Counted from the stretch's first letter, positions 37,724 through 45,685 are shown. The stretch: DNA of 64,000 bases from Prevotella sp. (GCA_022486815.1 JAKVJW010000005.1:62001-126000); one strand, 5' to 3'. Notes: a model not told the origin generated them from the letters alone. Program-made: numbers and translations.

Positions 37724-38033
37724 TCTATTTTTAGGCAAAAATACAAAATAAATTAGTAGAACACGAAATAAGGTAATTTAATTCGTTCTATTTATTTTCA
37801 ATCTATTACAAGTTGATCTTTACGCATTTACAATAATGAAATAAATTAAGCAGATTAGGTCACTGAGCTAAAGTTGTAAAGCGAATCAGTTCACCGGTGT
37901 TGAACTTGTAAAGTAAAACTGTGAACCTAAAAGAATATGTAAAACGAGTTAGTTAATCGCACTCGAATCTGTCAAGCATTTCCAGTGATAGTCACAGTGA
38001 TAGTCACCATACAGCAATTTTAACCTAATAATG
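37724..38033. other. Spacer with tandem operator-like repeats before the orphan hipB
   Basis: A perfect tandem duplication of CAGTGATAGTCA lies at 37983-37994 and 37995-38006. Three looser repeats of TTGTAAAG-like words about 32 bases apart (near 37874, 37906, 37937) and a CACCGGTG palindrome near 37892 lie further left. All are upstream of a full promoter, so some may be HipB sites. Confidence 0.55.
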
Positions 38034-38064
38034 TTTGCAAAACAAAACATAATATGTATATTTG
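38034..38064 (+). promoter_or_regulatory. Promoter of the orphan hipB
   Basis: TTTG (38034-38037), 19 bases, TATATTTG (38057-38064); the ATG is 25 bases further on. Confidence 0.8.
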
Positions 38065-38089
38065 CCCAATATATTAAACATTAATAATT

Positions 38090-38389
38090 ATGAGACGTCC
38101 GTTATTACCCAAACAACAAAGAATACTGCTGGAAATGGGAAGTCAGATTAAGTTGGCTCGTCTTCGACGCAGAATCACATCCCAGGAGATGGCTCAGCGC
38201 ACTTCGCTTGGTCGTAATACTATTGTCAAAATTGAGGCTGGCAATGAATCAGTCGCTATGGGAAGCTATTTCCGTGTTCTCATTGCTCTCGGCCTTGATC
38301 TCGACATATTGGCTCTTGCCAAGGATGATATATTAGGGAGAAAACTGCAGGATGCGAAATTACTACCTAAGCAAAGGGCTAAATCATAA
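38090..38389 (+). CDS. HipB-like XRE antitoxin
   Basis: A 99-residue DNA-binding protein with helix-turn-helix ITSQEMAQRTSLGRNTIVKIEAG at residues about 29-51, as in HipB antitoxins that precede hipA. It would normally neutralise a HipA kinase and repress its own operon. Only a 32-codon stub of hipA follows, so this antitoxin has no visible cognate toxin here; it may persist as a regulator. A full promoter and tandem repeats lie upstream. Confidence 0.8.
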   Translation: MRRPLLPKQQRILLEMGSQIKLARLRRRITSQEMAQRTSLGRNTIVKIEAGNESVAMGSYFRVLIALGLDLDILALAKDDILGRKLQDAKLLPKQRAKS

Positions 38390-38400
38390 ATGACAGCATA

Positions 38401-38499
38401 ATGGACATATATGTATATATTGATGCTCTGAATTTGACCGACGAACCATTATTTATGGGAGTACTGAGCTCAGAGAATGTTCAAGGAAAAGAAATATAG
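38401..38499 (+). pseudogene. Truncated hipA start (32 codons)
   Basis: ATG at 38401 opens MDIYVYIDALNLTDEPLFMG and continues to NVQGKEI before TAG. This is the beginning of the HipA N-terminal subdomain (YVYID, LMG-type and RGKE-type motifs), immediately after hipB. Nothing downstream continues it, so the toxin has been lost by truncation. Confidence 0.65.
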
Positions 38500-38556
38500 C
38501 ATCGTAATAATACTAATTAAACTTATTCTGCATTTTGTGCAATAGCCTTATCAACA

Positions 38557-38589
38557 AATCCTCTACCTGTTTTTTCCAAGCAGAGGATT
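38557..38589. terminator. Hairpin between the hipA stub and the methyltransferase
   Basis: AATCCTCT (38557-38564) pairs with AGAGGATT (38582-38589) between convergent units. The tails are only moderately T-rich. Confidence 0.4.
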
Positions 38590-38705
38590 CTCTATTAATT
38601 TTTCTTCTGACTCAATTTAATACAAGTCAATATATACGCACGATAGAAAAGTTTCAGTTCCTTCATCAGTCCAGAATAAAATTTGCACATTATTATAAAT
38701 GCATT

Positions 38706-39404
38706 TTATTCTTTTATTGCTATCACAGTCCCAAACTTCATGAACTCATAAACACATTCCACGTGTTTGAAACCAGCAGTTTTTAACATCGTCAAAGTTG
38801 ATGATACACTGTTTTCACGATCCAGTTTCTTACGTTCCAGCCATTTTGCTTTCGCTTCCGGGATGATGCCACTATGATCAATGTAATTCATCCACCAGTC
38901 ATTATACGCCTTGTCAATGATAATGGAATCTGAACAAAACTGGTCAAGGTTAATAAACACGCCACCAAGAGGTAACGATTCGTATATAGACTGATACAGC
39001 TTTTGTTTCTCATCATCTTCCAAATGATGAATTGATAGAGCCGAACAGAGGATATCGCTCCCCTTCTTAATGCCGTTAAAATAGTCTTCAACCCGGAAGT
39101 CAAAATTGACTAATCCGGAAAATCTCTGTTTAGCTACCTCCAGCATGTCTGTTGACAAATCCACCAGTGTGAAATGAGCATCCGGATAAAGCAAATACAG
39201 TTCTTTGGTAAGCAAACCTGTTCCTGCACCTAAGTCTGTAATATTCACCGCATCCCTTTTGATGTCCTTCAACAGACTTACTGACCTGACATAGTAGTCA
39301 TCAAAGCAAGGAATAAAACACTTTCTGTCCTCATCATATTGTCTGGCTATCAAGTCAAACTGGTCTCTTATATCTTTCGCATTCATATCTCTCCTTTGAT
39401 CCAT
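38706..39404 (-). CDS. Class I SAM-dependent methyltransferase
   Basis: A 232-residue methyltransferase. SAM motif I is ITDLGAGTGLLTKEL, the acidic ribose-binding residue follows in FTLVDLSTDML, and motif IV-like ILCSALSIHHLEDDEK and LPLGGVFINLDQF complete the Rossmann core. The substrate is unknown; the type resembles small-molecule methyltransferases. It is the last gene of a five-gene minus-strand operon, ten bases after the flavin reductase. MNAKDIRDQ at codon 7 is an alternative start. Confidence 0.88.
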   Translation of the reverse strand: MDQRRDMNAKDIRDQFDLIARQYDEDRKCFIPCFDDYYVRSVSLLKDIKRDAVNITDLGAGTGLLTKELYLLYPDAHFTLVDLSTDMLEVAKQRFSGLVNFDFRVEDYFNGIKKGSDILCSALSIHHLEDDEKQKLYQSIYESLPLGGVFINLDQFCSDSIIIDKAYNDWWMNYIDHSGIIPEAKAKWLERKKLDRENSVSSTLTMLKTAGFKHVECVYEFMKFGTVIAIKE

Positions 39405-39414
39405 TATCTGATTA

Positions 39415-39942
39415 TTACTTATTCAGATACTCTTCGTCCCTTACCAGAATCTTCTCGATCTTACCTACATACATAGTATGGAAGTCTCTCTCTGGATAGC
39501 TTTTGTCTATTGTCTCCTGACTGATGAAACCGCTCTGCTGCAACGGTGAAGCATATACTTTCTTGCAGATGAATACCATTTTGGCTTCTGCAAAGTAAAC
39601 TGAGTTGTCTGCAAAGACCTTGGTAAGTCCGGCCTTCGTTATCTTATCCTCATCACGACCTGATACACTGCCCAGATAAGCCATCTGCTTTTTGAATGAC
39701 TTATCCATTACACAAAGCGTAAAATATTCCTCTTTATCTACAAAAGTCTTGGTATAGCGCGAAGGACGCAAATAAATAACGGCTGTCGGGTCATTATTTC
39801 CCCAAAGGCATCCCAGATGTCCCCAACTAATGGTCATCGTATTACAACCGTCCTGCTCATTACCGGCAGATACTAACATCCATTCTTTACCCAGTAGGTT
39901 GAACGGATTGAATTTCATGTCCTTGTAATTAACTTCTCTCAT
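39415..39942 (-). CDS. Flavin reductase family protein
   Basis: A 175-residue FMN-binding split-barrel protein. It shows FNPFNLLGKEWMLVSAG, CNTMTISWGHLGCLW and AVIYLRPSRYTKTFV, the family pattern for flavin contact, followed by EYFTLCVM. It may reduce flavin for a partner or act on its own substrate. It is the fourth gene of the 41132-38706 operon. Confidence 0.85.
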   Translation of the reverse strand: MREVNYKDMKFNPFNLLGKEWMLVSAGNEQDGCNTMTISWGHLGCLWGNNDPTAVIYLRPSRYTKTFVDKEEYFTLCVMDKSFKKQMAYLGSVSGRDEDKITKAGLTKVFADNSVYFAEAKMVFICKKVYASPLQQSGFISQETIDKSYPERDFHTMYVGKIEKILVRDEEYLNK

Positions 39943-39966
39943 GACTGTATTCCTTTTTTATTGTTC

Positions 39967-40317
39967 TTAGTGATACTTTCCCCTGAGCCTTTTCGGCAGT
40001 CTGCTCAAGACAAGACGGTAGGATTCAAGTATCCATTCTTTAATCTGATCAGAAGAAAAAGTATTCTCGATGAGAATGTCGTTCCAATGTACCTTGTTCA
40101 GATGATAAGCTGCACAAATGGTATCATAACGCTCACGCAATTCCTGGCCTTCCTCCGGAAGCAGCTTGATGGAGATACGCGGATCGGCATATTCCAATGG
40201 CAGATACAGAAATATCTTTCCTTCAATCCTGAACACGATCATATCAGGACCGTAGGGCGAATCTTCTGTAACGCCCGGCAGTGACAGACAAAACTCTCTG
40301 ACTTGTTCGATATGCAT
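39967..40317 (-). CDS. MmcQ/YjbR family protein (second copy)
   Basis: A 116-residue YjbR-fold protein: CLSLPGVTEDSPYGPDMIVFRI, FLYLPL, AAYHLNKVHWNDILIE and a closing VLSRLPKRLR helix. It is only moderately similar to the copy at 36391-36750. It is separated from the VOC gene by one base, so the two are clearly cotranscribed. Confidence 0.85.
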   Translation of the reverse strand: MHIEQVREFCLSLPGVTEDSPYGPDMIVFRIEGKIFLYLPLEYADPRISIKLLPEEGQELRERYDTICAAYHLNKVHWNDILIENTFSSDQIKEWILESYRLVLSRLPKRLRGKYH

Positions 40318-40318
40318 A

Positions 40319-40705
40319 TCATACCGTTATTTCTAATAATATTCCTTCAGGCCCAACAATGCAACTTTCATAATAGCCGTCACCGGTAGTACGCGGTCCG
40401 CTGATGCATTCATAGCCATCAGACTTCAATTCTTCTGTCTTTTCCTCTACAGCCTCCTTACTGCCAAGAACAATTGATAAATGGATGAATCCACCATGAA
40501 AAATATCCGTCACGGGCTTTGTTACTTCCGGTCGTGCCATAATCTCCAATTTTGCCCCACCATCCGGGAAAGACAAAATATATGTCTTCAATCCTGTACA
40601 AGAATTGTGATATAATTCATTTGGTGTACAACCGAAGTACTCCATGAAAAAGCTTTTCATACCTTCAAGGTCAATGCAATAGAGTGCGATGTGATCTACT
40701 CTCAT
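40319..40705 (-). CDS. VOC-family (glyoxalase-like) protein
   Basis: A 128-residue vicinal-oxygen-chelate protein. The first beta-alpha-beta module starts VDHIALYCIDLEGMKSFFMEYFG with a metal-ligand-type His. The second has GFIHLSIVLGSKEAVEEKTEEL, ending in GPEGILLEITV with the ligand Glu. The pattern is that of lactoylglutathione lyase relatives; the reaction is not known. The gene is one base from each neighbour in the operon. Confidence 0.88.
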   Translation of the reverse strand: MRVDHIALYCIDLEGMKSFFMEYFGCTPNELYHNSCTGLKTYILSFPDGGAKLEIMARPEVTKPVTDIFHGGFIHLSIVLGSKEAVEEKTEELKSDGYECISGPRTTGDGYYESCIVGPEGILLEITV

Positions 40706-40706
40706 A

Positions 40707-41132
40707 TTACTTCGTTTGTGTATAACCTTCTTTTCTCAGAATCTCTACCAGACGCTGGCGACAATCTCCCTGGATAATAATTTCCCCATCCTTTACAGAA
40801 CCTCCCACACCACACTTTTGTTTCAATTGTTTGCAGAGAATACCCATATCCTCTTCTGAACCGACAAAACCTTTCACGAGGGTCACAGTCTTGCCGCCAC
40901 GTCCTGCGCGTTCCATATTCAGTCGTAATTTTTGCTGATTCTTGGGTAATGTATGCAATTCTTCCCGAGCAACTTCAGAATAGTCGAAATCAGGATTCGT
41001 TGAATAAACTACGCCAACACGCTTTTTTCGGTCAACGTCCTTCTTCCCGGTTGTACCTGGATCGCTTGCTTCTCCAAGAGCAGCCAAAGTACTTTTCCAA
41101 TCTGTTCCTGCCATTTTCTTATTCATTTTCAT
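40707..41132 (-). CDS. SUI1/YciH-type translation initiation factor
   Basis: A 141-residue protein whose C-terminal about 80 residues form the eIF1/SUI1 domain: LRLNMERAGRGGKTVTLVKG, then CKQLKQKCGVGGSVKDGEIIIQGD and RQRLVEILRKEGY. The N-terminus is a charged linker. Such factors influence start-codon choice in archaea and eukaryotes; the bacterial role is less clear. It is the first gene of the operon that ends at 38706. Confidence 0.9.
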   Translation of the reverse strand: MKMNKKMAGTDWKSTLAALGEASDPGTTGKKDVDRKKRVGVVYSTNPDFDYSEVAREELHTLPKNQQKLRLNMERAGRGGKTVTLVKGFVGSEEDMGILCKQLKQKCGVGGSVKDGEIIIQGDCRQRLVEILRKEGYTQTK

Positions 41133-41177
41133 TCTAATCTACCTTTAATGCTTTTTAGAAAAAATAGTTATTACAAC

Positions 41178-41220
41178 CAATTAGAAGAGCTAAATACGCA
41201 CTAAATTAATTCCGCCAACG
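41178..41220 (+). repeat. Copy 2 of the 43-bp direct repeat
   Basis: Same orientation as 32302-32344, with the identical 18-base core CTAAATTAATTCCGCCAA at 41201-41218 and scattered changes to its left. Together the copies bracket 8.9 kb that includes ietAS, the flavodoxin, the orphan hipB and the SUI1 operon. Confidence 0.7.
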
Positions 41221-41323
41221 GATAATGTTACAAAAATAACTAAAATCCATGAGAACAGCAAGTGACAAACTGAAAATCAAAATCTTTCAAGAATTGCCTA
41301 TAAGTAATCTGGGGACAAATAAA

Positions 41324-41591
41324 ATGAAGACAAGGGAAGAATACATATCACTGATTAAAGCCCATGCTGATGAGATGAAATATCAATTTGGACTGAAATC
41401 ACTTTTCTTGTTTGGTTCCGTATCACGAAATGAACAAACCGAGGAAAGCGCCGAAGATGTATCTTGTCGTTCGTCTCAAACGTTTTCTTGAGCACCTTCT
41501 ACAGTGTCCTGTTGGTATTGTCAGGATGCATAAGCACATGACCACTTTTCTAAAAGAAGTAGTAGAGCATCATGGAATCTGTATCATTTGA
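41324..41591 (+). pseudogene. Broken MNT-type nucleotidyltransferase
   Basis: The start reads MKTREEYISLIKAHADEM and reaches the nucleotidyltransferase motif LFLFGSVSRNEQTEES. The next part, which should carry the catalytic Asp pair, is missing, and the frame shifts by one base. From 41457 another frame gives LKRFLEHLLQCPVGIVRMHK and ends EVVEHHGICII before TGA, the normal C-terminus of such antitoxins. The catalytic Asp residues are lost. No HEPN partner follows here. Confidence 0.75.
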
Positions 41592-41614
41592 ACGAGAAGA
41601 TGTACCCAGGACAT

Positions 41615-42559
41615 TTACAACTTCTCTAATATCGTAAGACGCCTACTTACCAATTCCTTGTATTTTTCTTTCTGTTGCTCCGTAATGAATGATGAATCAA
41701 TAAAAGCGAACCATTTGTCTTTGAGGGTCGTGAAATGATGCAAAAGTCTCTTAGTTACTTGTTCTGACACTCCCGTTGCCTCCATAGCCTCCAAGAAGTC
41801 CATCGCAAGCAATTTCTTTTGAAAACCATTGAGCGAAAGAGCCAGTTCTTCTGTGTCTTCAGGCATGACAATAGCAGTTGACACTTGATCATAAGTAGGT
41901 GTCAAGACATATTTTCCATTCTTGGGACTATACAAGGAGAAATTTTTCAAGTGCATATCAGCATTACCCACAATCCAAGAAAACACGACCTGCTCCCAAT
42001 AGTTGATAATATCCAGTTTGGCAGCACTCGAATATTGCTCTATCAAGCGTGTAATCATCTCATAACTGCCCTGGTATTTCTGTTCAGTCAGTTTTCCAGA
42101 CAGTTGGCACATATCCTCCATTGGTAATTTCTGCCCCTCTCCAGTACGATCAATCCTGCGAGTAATATAGTTCAACTCTCCATCCGGAAATCGGATAAGG
42201 GCATGGGGGACGGCTGGGATCCTCGCTATATCAGCAAGATGCATGGTAAGGTCTTCAATCTCAGGAAGACAAACGAACTTTTCGGTCTGGGGTTTCAAGA
42301 TATATCTGCCCATCACTCCAACGATAGTCAGTCGCTGAGCATTTCCATTTGCATCATGTTCCAAGTCCATTGACAATTTGGCTTGAACACCCGTCACCGC
42401 AGTCCGGTTCTCAACCACTACCTGAGCCAATTTGTTGATATCATTCCGAGAATAAGGGAGTACAGGGGCTGTTACACCGAAGAATTTCCTAGCACATTGT
42501 GGATGATAATCCACTTCTCCGGCACGCAAAGGCTGATAACAGTATAAACATCTTTCCAT
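41615..42559 (-). CDS. HipT-like serine/threonine kinase toxin (HipA C-terminal domain alone)
   Basis: A 314-residue kinase with the HipA_C fold but no N-terminal subdomain. The short N-terminal CLYCYQPL ... YHPQCARKFFG segment looks like a small zinc-binding knuckle. The kinase shows the glycine-rich VTGVQAKLS loop (55-63), the ATP-binding Lys in YILKPQ (89), the catalytic GNADMHLKNFSL (198-209) and TYDQVS (222-227) for metal binding. In HipBST systems the kinase phosphorylates aminoacyl-tRNA synthetases; the target here is unknown. Its ATG shares one base with the hipS stop. Confidence 0.85.
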   Translation of the reverse strand: MERCLYCYQPLRAGEVDYHPQCARKFFGVTAPVLPYSRNDINKLAQVVVENRTAVTGVQAKLSMDLEHDANGNAQRLTIVGVMGRYILKPQTEKFVCLPEIEDLTMHLADIARIPAVPHALIRFPDGELNYITRRIDRTGEGQKLPMEDMCQLSGKLTEQKYQGSYEMITRLIEQYSSAAKLDIINYWEQVVFSWIVGNADMHLKNFSLYSPKNGKYVLTPTYDQVSTAIVMPEDTEELALSLNGFQKKLLAMDFLEAMEATGVSEQVTKRLLHHFTTLKDKWFAFIDSSFITEQQKEKYKELVSRRLTILEKL

Positions 42560-42885
42560 TATTCCATATCTTTGACAGGTTCCACACTAATATTTCCAAT
42601 ACAATCACGGCAACATGTAAGCAACAGCGCCATACGGTCACGACGATTGATTTTCCAATTGCGCTCTGCAATATTAAGCATCCAACCTTCGGGGATCAAT
42701 CCATCAAAGAAAGAAAACAACACATTATTATGGTACGGCTCTTTACGCAAAGGCAAAGTAAGACTTACAGGCAAAGCATCCTTCCTTGACAAATAGTCCG
42801 TATAATAAGCGAAGGTATATCCGGTTTCATCCTCTGTGAGGATTCCTGCCATAACGCCACTAACCAAAACTTTACCCTGTCTCAT
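42559..42885 (-). CDS. HipS-like protein (HipA N-terminal subdomain alone)
   Basis: A 108-residue protein equal to the N-terminal subdomain that is fused to the kinase in HipA. Landmarks are GVMAGILTEDETGYTFAYY, PVSLTLPLRKEPY and LFSFFDGLIPEGWMLNIAE, ending near the RRDRMALL helix. In the E. coli HipBST system this small protein, not HipB, is the direct antitoxin. It overlaps hipB by four bases (ATGA) and hipT by one, so the three are tightly coupled in order B-S-T. Confidence 0.85.
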   Translation of the reverse strand: MRQGKVLVSGVMAGILTEDETGYTFAYYTDYLSRKDALPVSLTLPLRKEPYHNNVLFSFFDGLIPEGWMLNIAERNWKINRRDRMALLLTCCRDCIGNISVEPVKDME

Positions 42886-43100
42886 TTGTCATGCCTCCTT
42901 TCCAAAGGTACAGCACCTAATTGTAAATTAAACATTTCGAGTACCTGGTTCACCTTGTCCATACGGACAGTAGGTTTGCCCTGCTCCAGTTCCCGGAGGA
43001 AACGGAGACCGACACCAGACTTGAAGGCGAGATCTTGCTGGGTAAGGTTATACTCCTTACGGAGTGCCTTGATTTGTTTGGACAGGCTTGTTGATTCCAT
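42882..43100 (-). CDS. HipB-like XRE regulator of the tripartite hip operon
   Basis: A 72-residue helix-turn-helix protein: LRKEYNLTQQDLAFKSGVGL then RFLRELEQGKPTVRMDK. The start at 43100 (MESTSLSKQIK) is fixed by the promoter at 43121-43152, which excludes the longer frame. It presumably represses the operon by binding the inverted ATACCTTTTCGG / CCGAAAGGGTAT pair that brackets the promoter (inference). Confidence 0.85.
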   Translation of the reverse strand: MESTSLSKQIKALRKEYNLTQQDLAFKSGVGLRFLRELEQGKPTVRMDKVNQVLEMFNLQLGAVPLERRHDK

Positions 43101-43196
43101 ACGATTATACCTTTTCGGGACAAATATAAGTAAAATAGTTGAAATAAACAAAGAAAAGAACCGAAAGGGTATATTTAAGGGTCCTATTTAATATTT
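43081..43196 (-). promoter_or_regulatory. hipBST promoter-operator, copy 1 of a dispersed repeat
   Basis: On the minus strand TTTG (43149-43152), 20 bases, TATATTTG (43121-43128). It is bracketed by the inverted arms ATACCTTTTCGG and CCGAAAGGGTAT (11 of 12 complementary) about 47 bases apart. The whole block, including the first hipB codons, recurs at 45183-45298 and 53919-54040, and half of it at 56495-56563. Confidence 0.8.
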
Positions 43197-43244
43197 ATTT
43201 ATCTGCTACCTTATACAGGTGTAGGCAGTGGAATACAACGAGCC

Positions 43245-43514
43245 ATGAGCGAAGATAATAAACTAACATTCTCAAACAATGAGGCTCTACATGAATTTGT
43301 GATAACTATTGCAAGGGACGTAAATACAAACTCTGACACTTTATCGCCAGACTTAGACACTAAGCAGCACTTTAAGTTAAACAACAGACTAAAAGATATT
43401 GTCAACTACTGTACTATACCGCGTAGCAGTAGGGAAATACTGAAAAGAATAGGTGCAACAATACGAACTGCCGGCCAGCAAGACCACTTTTTTAAAAGAA
43501 GAAATAGTGCATGA
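43245..43514 (+). CDS. Unassigned fragment with a winged-helix-like tail
   Basis: An 89-codon frame starting MSEDNKLTFSNNEALHEF. The segment LKDIVNYCTIPRSSREILKRIG resembles the C-terminal winged helix of Fic or AlbA-type ATP-binding proteins, so this may be a relic of a larger gene. The last codons overlap a nucleotidyltransferase remnant in another frame, which argues against an intact gene. No promoter box is seen. Confidence 0.35.
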   Translation: MSEDNKLTFSNNEALHEFVITIARDVNTNSDTLSPDLDTKQHFKLNNRLKDIVNYCTIPRSSREILKRIGATIRTAGQQDHFFKRRNSA

Positions 43515-43537
43515 TGGGATCTGTATCATTAAATAAA
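43487..43537 (+). pseudogene. Remnant C-terminus of a second MNT nucleotidyltransferase
   Basis: Reads FLKEEIVHDGICIIK before TAA and closely matches the end of the broken gene at 41324-41591 at both DNA and protein level. Only this tail survives. Confidence 0.6.
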
Positions 43538-43797
43538 AGGGTCTATTCCACCTATGTACAAATTAGGACTGCCATTCAACAGTTGAAAGAGTGGAACGAG
43601 AATGTTCATACCCCAGATCATTATTATGATTCACCCGAAGGTATGAAGAATCTTGCTGCAAGTTGCATGCTGATTGAAGCTATAGGAAAGGTATAAAGAA
43701 GATCGATAGAATGACTCAATCAGAATCATTGGTTAAACATCCGGAGATTCTTTGGGAAGACGTAATTGAAATACGTAATCATAATAGAGTAAACTAA
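43511..43797 (+). pseudogene. Decayed HEPN-domain toxin partner
   Basis: The first frame gives RTAIQQLKEWNENVHTPDHY and MKNLAASCMLIEAIGK, the HEPN (DUF86-like) N-terminal helices, then stops at 43696. A shifted frame continues KKIDRMTQSESLVKHPEILW and DVIEIRNHNRVN to 43797, where the RNase motif R-x4-H is degraded and the C-terminal helix is gone. Together with the preceding remnant this was an MNT-HEPN toxin-antitoxin pair. Confidence 0.65.
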
Positions 43798-45002
43798 CGA
43801 ACTGGTTCTTCACGCAACCAGTCAAGAACGTAGAGTTGCAGGATACCGTTGTGTGATATCACAGGGTCATTATCAAGCGTGAGCAGATACTTGGGATAGT
43901 GGTCACTGATATCATTCAAAGGTGTCAGTTCCCGATTTAAGGTGTGTTCGTCTCTTACGCTCAAAGCTACCTGATAATAAGCCTTCTGTGCTCCATCTAC
44001 AGAGATAAAGTCTATTTCCGCATCACCAACTTTACCCACGTAGACCTCTCTGTACCGCCGTCTAAGTTCCAGATATACTACATTTTCCAGAATATGCCCT
44101 AAATCTCCTGTCTTCGTGCCGATGATAATACTACGCAGTCCCGGGTCAGCAAGATAATATTTATGTCCGCTCTTGAGATGAGCCATTCCTTTAACATCAT
44201 AGCGAGTGACATCATAGAAGATATAGCTCAGCGTCAGCGCCGATATAAAATTCTCCACCGTATGTGATGATATTTTTCTGCCGGCCGATGTCATGGTATC
44301 ACTGATCCGTTTAACAGCCATTACATTACCAATGTTATCAGTCAGAAACCTTACCACACTCTGAAGCATGGAGACATTGCTGAATTTCCAACGCGTCACA
44401 ACATCCTTCAACACGATAGTATTGTAAAGCCCTTCCAGATAATCTTTTATTTGCTGACGGTCATGACTGATACGAAGCGTATAGGGAAAGCCTCCGATAT
44501 CGACATACTGGCGGTAGGCACTCTCCGGCGACATGGTTTCCGGAAGGGTCGACAGGCATTCCGAAAAGGAAAGAGGATATACTTTGATCTCTATATATCG
44601 TCCGGTAAGCAGGGTTGCAATCTCTCCCGAAAGCAGATAGGCATTGGATCCCGTGACATAGATGTCTACATTGCTTCTGAGCAGCAGACTATCAATGACA
44701 CGCTGAAAATCTTTTACCATCTGTATCTCATCGAAAAAGAGATAATACATAGAACGATCCTTCATCCGACTCTTGAGGTAAGTATATAGACGATGATAGT
44801 CGGTGAGTTCTTCGTTATCCAGGTCTTCAAAATTAAGAGAGATGATATGGTCCGGCGATACATGGTCCTCACTTTGCAATTGTTGACCGAACATCTCTAA
44901 CAAGGTAGACTTACCGCTACGCCGGATACCTGTTATAACCTTGACAACAGGTTGATTCTTCCATTTCAGAAGTTGTGAGAGATAGGTTTTACGTATAATC
45001 AT
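43794..45002 (-). CDS. AAA ATPase with DUF4143 domain
   Basis: A 402-residue STAND-like ATPase: Walker A VITGIRRSGKSTLLEMF, Walker B YYLFFDEIQMVKDF, sensor YVTGSNAYLLSGE, then the family YIEIKVYPLSFSE. The C-terminal DUF4143 nuclease-fold domain has KYYLADPGLRSII, LGHILENVVYLEL and VGDAEIDFI with the D-x-E-x-D-type residues. Such genes are abundant in Bacteroidetes, and their function is unknown. The start at 45002 is the first ATG (the longer frame opens with TTG). A 24-bp direct repeat overlaps the start. Confidence 0.88.
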   Translation of the reverse strand: MIIRKTYLSQLLKWKNQPVVKVITGIRRSGKSTLLEMFGQQLQSEDHVSPDHIISLNFEDLDNEELTDYHRLYTYLKSRMKDRSMYYLFFDEIQMVKDFQRVIDSLLLRSNVDIYVTGSNAYLLSGEIATLLTGRYIEIKVYPLSFSECLSTLPETMSPESAYRQYVDIGGFPYTLRISHDRQQIKDYLEGLYNTIVLKDVVTRWKFSNVSMLQSVVRFLTDNIGNVMAVKRISDTMTSAGRKISSHTVENFISALTLSYIFYDVTRYDVKGMAHLKSGHKYYLADPGLRSIIIGTKTGDLGHILENVVYLELRRRYREVYVGKVGDAEIDFISVDGAQKAYYQVALSVRDEHTLNRELTPLNDISDHYPKYLLTLDNDPVISHNGILQLYVLDWLREEPVR

Positions 45003-45004
45003 AG

Positions 45005-45068
45005 TCAAGAAAAATGAAATCTATTGCAAATATAGGTATAATTTTCAAGAAAAATGAAATCTATTGCA
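45005..45068. repeat. Perfect 24-bp direct repeat, period 40, over the ATPase promoter
   Basis: The same 24 bases, starting TCAAGAAAAATGAAATC, occur at 45005-45028 and 45045-45068. The -7 box (minus strand TATATTTG, 45027-45034) lies at the end of the first copy. A related inverted stretch (TGAAAATGAAAT on the minus strand) lies near 45106. Probably regulatory sites. Confidence 0.7.
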
Positions 45069-45182
45069 TTTTCAACATGTTTTTTCTTTGATTATGAAAA
45101 TCATTTCATTTTCAAATTTGGATCCTTTGTTACAAGCAATAAATGATTTTACTGACTGATATAAGTTGGTAAAATAAGGAAA

Positions 45183-45310
45183 CAGACTTGTTGGCTCCAT
45201 ACGATTATACCTTTTCGGGATAAATATAAGTAAAATAGTTGAAATAAACAAAGGAAAGAACCGAAAGGGTATTTTTAAGGGTTCTATTTAATATTTTATA
45301 CCCGATATGG
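45183..45310 (-). repeat. Dispersed hipB promoter-operator repeat, copy 2
   Basis: Nearly identical to 43083-43196, including the inverted ATACC/GGTAT arms and six hipB-like codons (MEPTSL). No gene follows: the reading frame ends a few codons later. The -7 box has changed to TATATTTA. Confidence 0.8.
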
Positions 45311-45478
45311 TCTCCACCAGTTACATATTAGAGGTTGAATAGTTAAATATTCGTATTTCCTACTGAAACACATAGCAGTTTAAAGAATAATGCTTATTCT
45401 TACAACCTAAAGAGGTTGTTCTTAATGAAACAACCCTATTAGGTTTAATTAAAGAAAAACAATCAAAATCAGTTGAAG

Positions 45479-45574
45479 CCTATAAAAGGTGTTATTACAG
45501 CAGACATCGTGCATTCTAGCCAGATCAGTGCAGAGAAGCGAAATGCCTTACTTGACACACTGAAGAAAGTTTGA
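45479..45574 (+). pseudogene. SatD-like N-terminal stub
   Basis: Reads IKGVITADIVHSSQISAEKR and NALLDTLKKV before TGA, resembling the start of SatD-family proteins (GDIVxS motif). There is no ATG in frame and nothing continues it, so it is a relic at best. Confidence 0.4.
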
Positions 45575-45685
45575 CAGCATTGACCAAAGACTCCGGTTTT
45601 AACCAAGAAAATTTATCATATTGAGTGGTGAAATCAGAAAGCAATCTATATGAACTCGGATTTACCATAGCATCATTTGAAAGGT

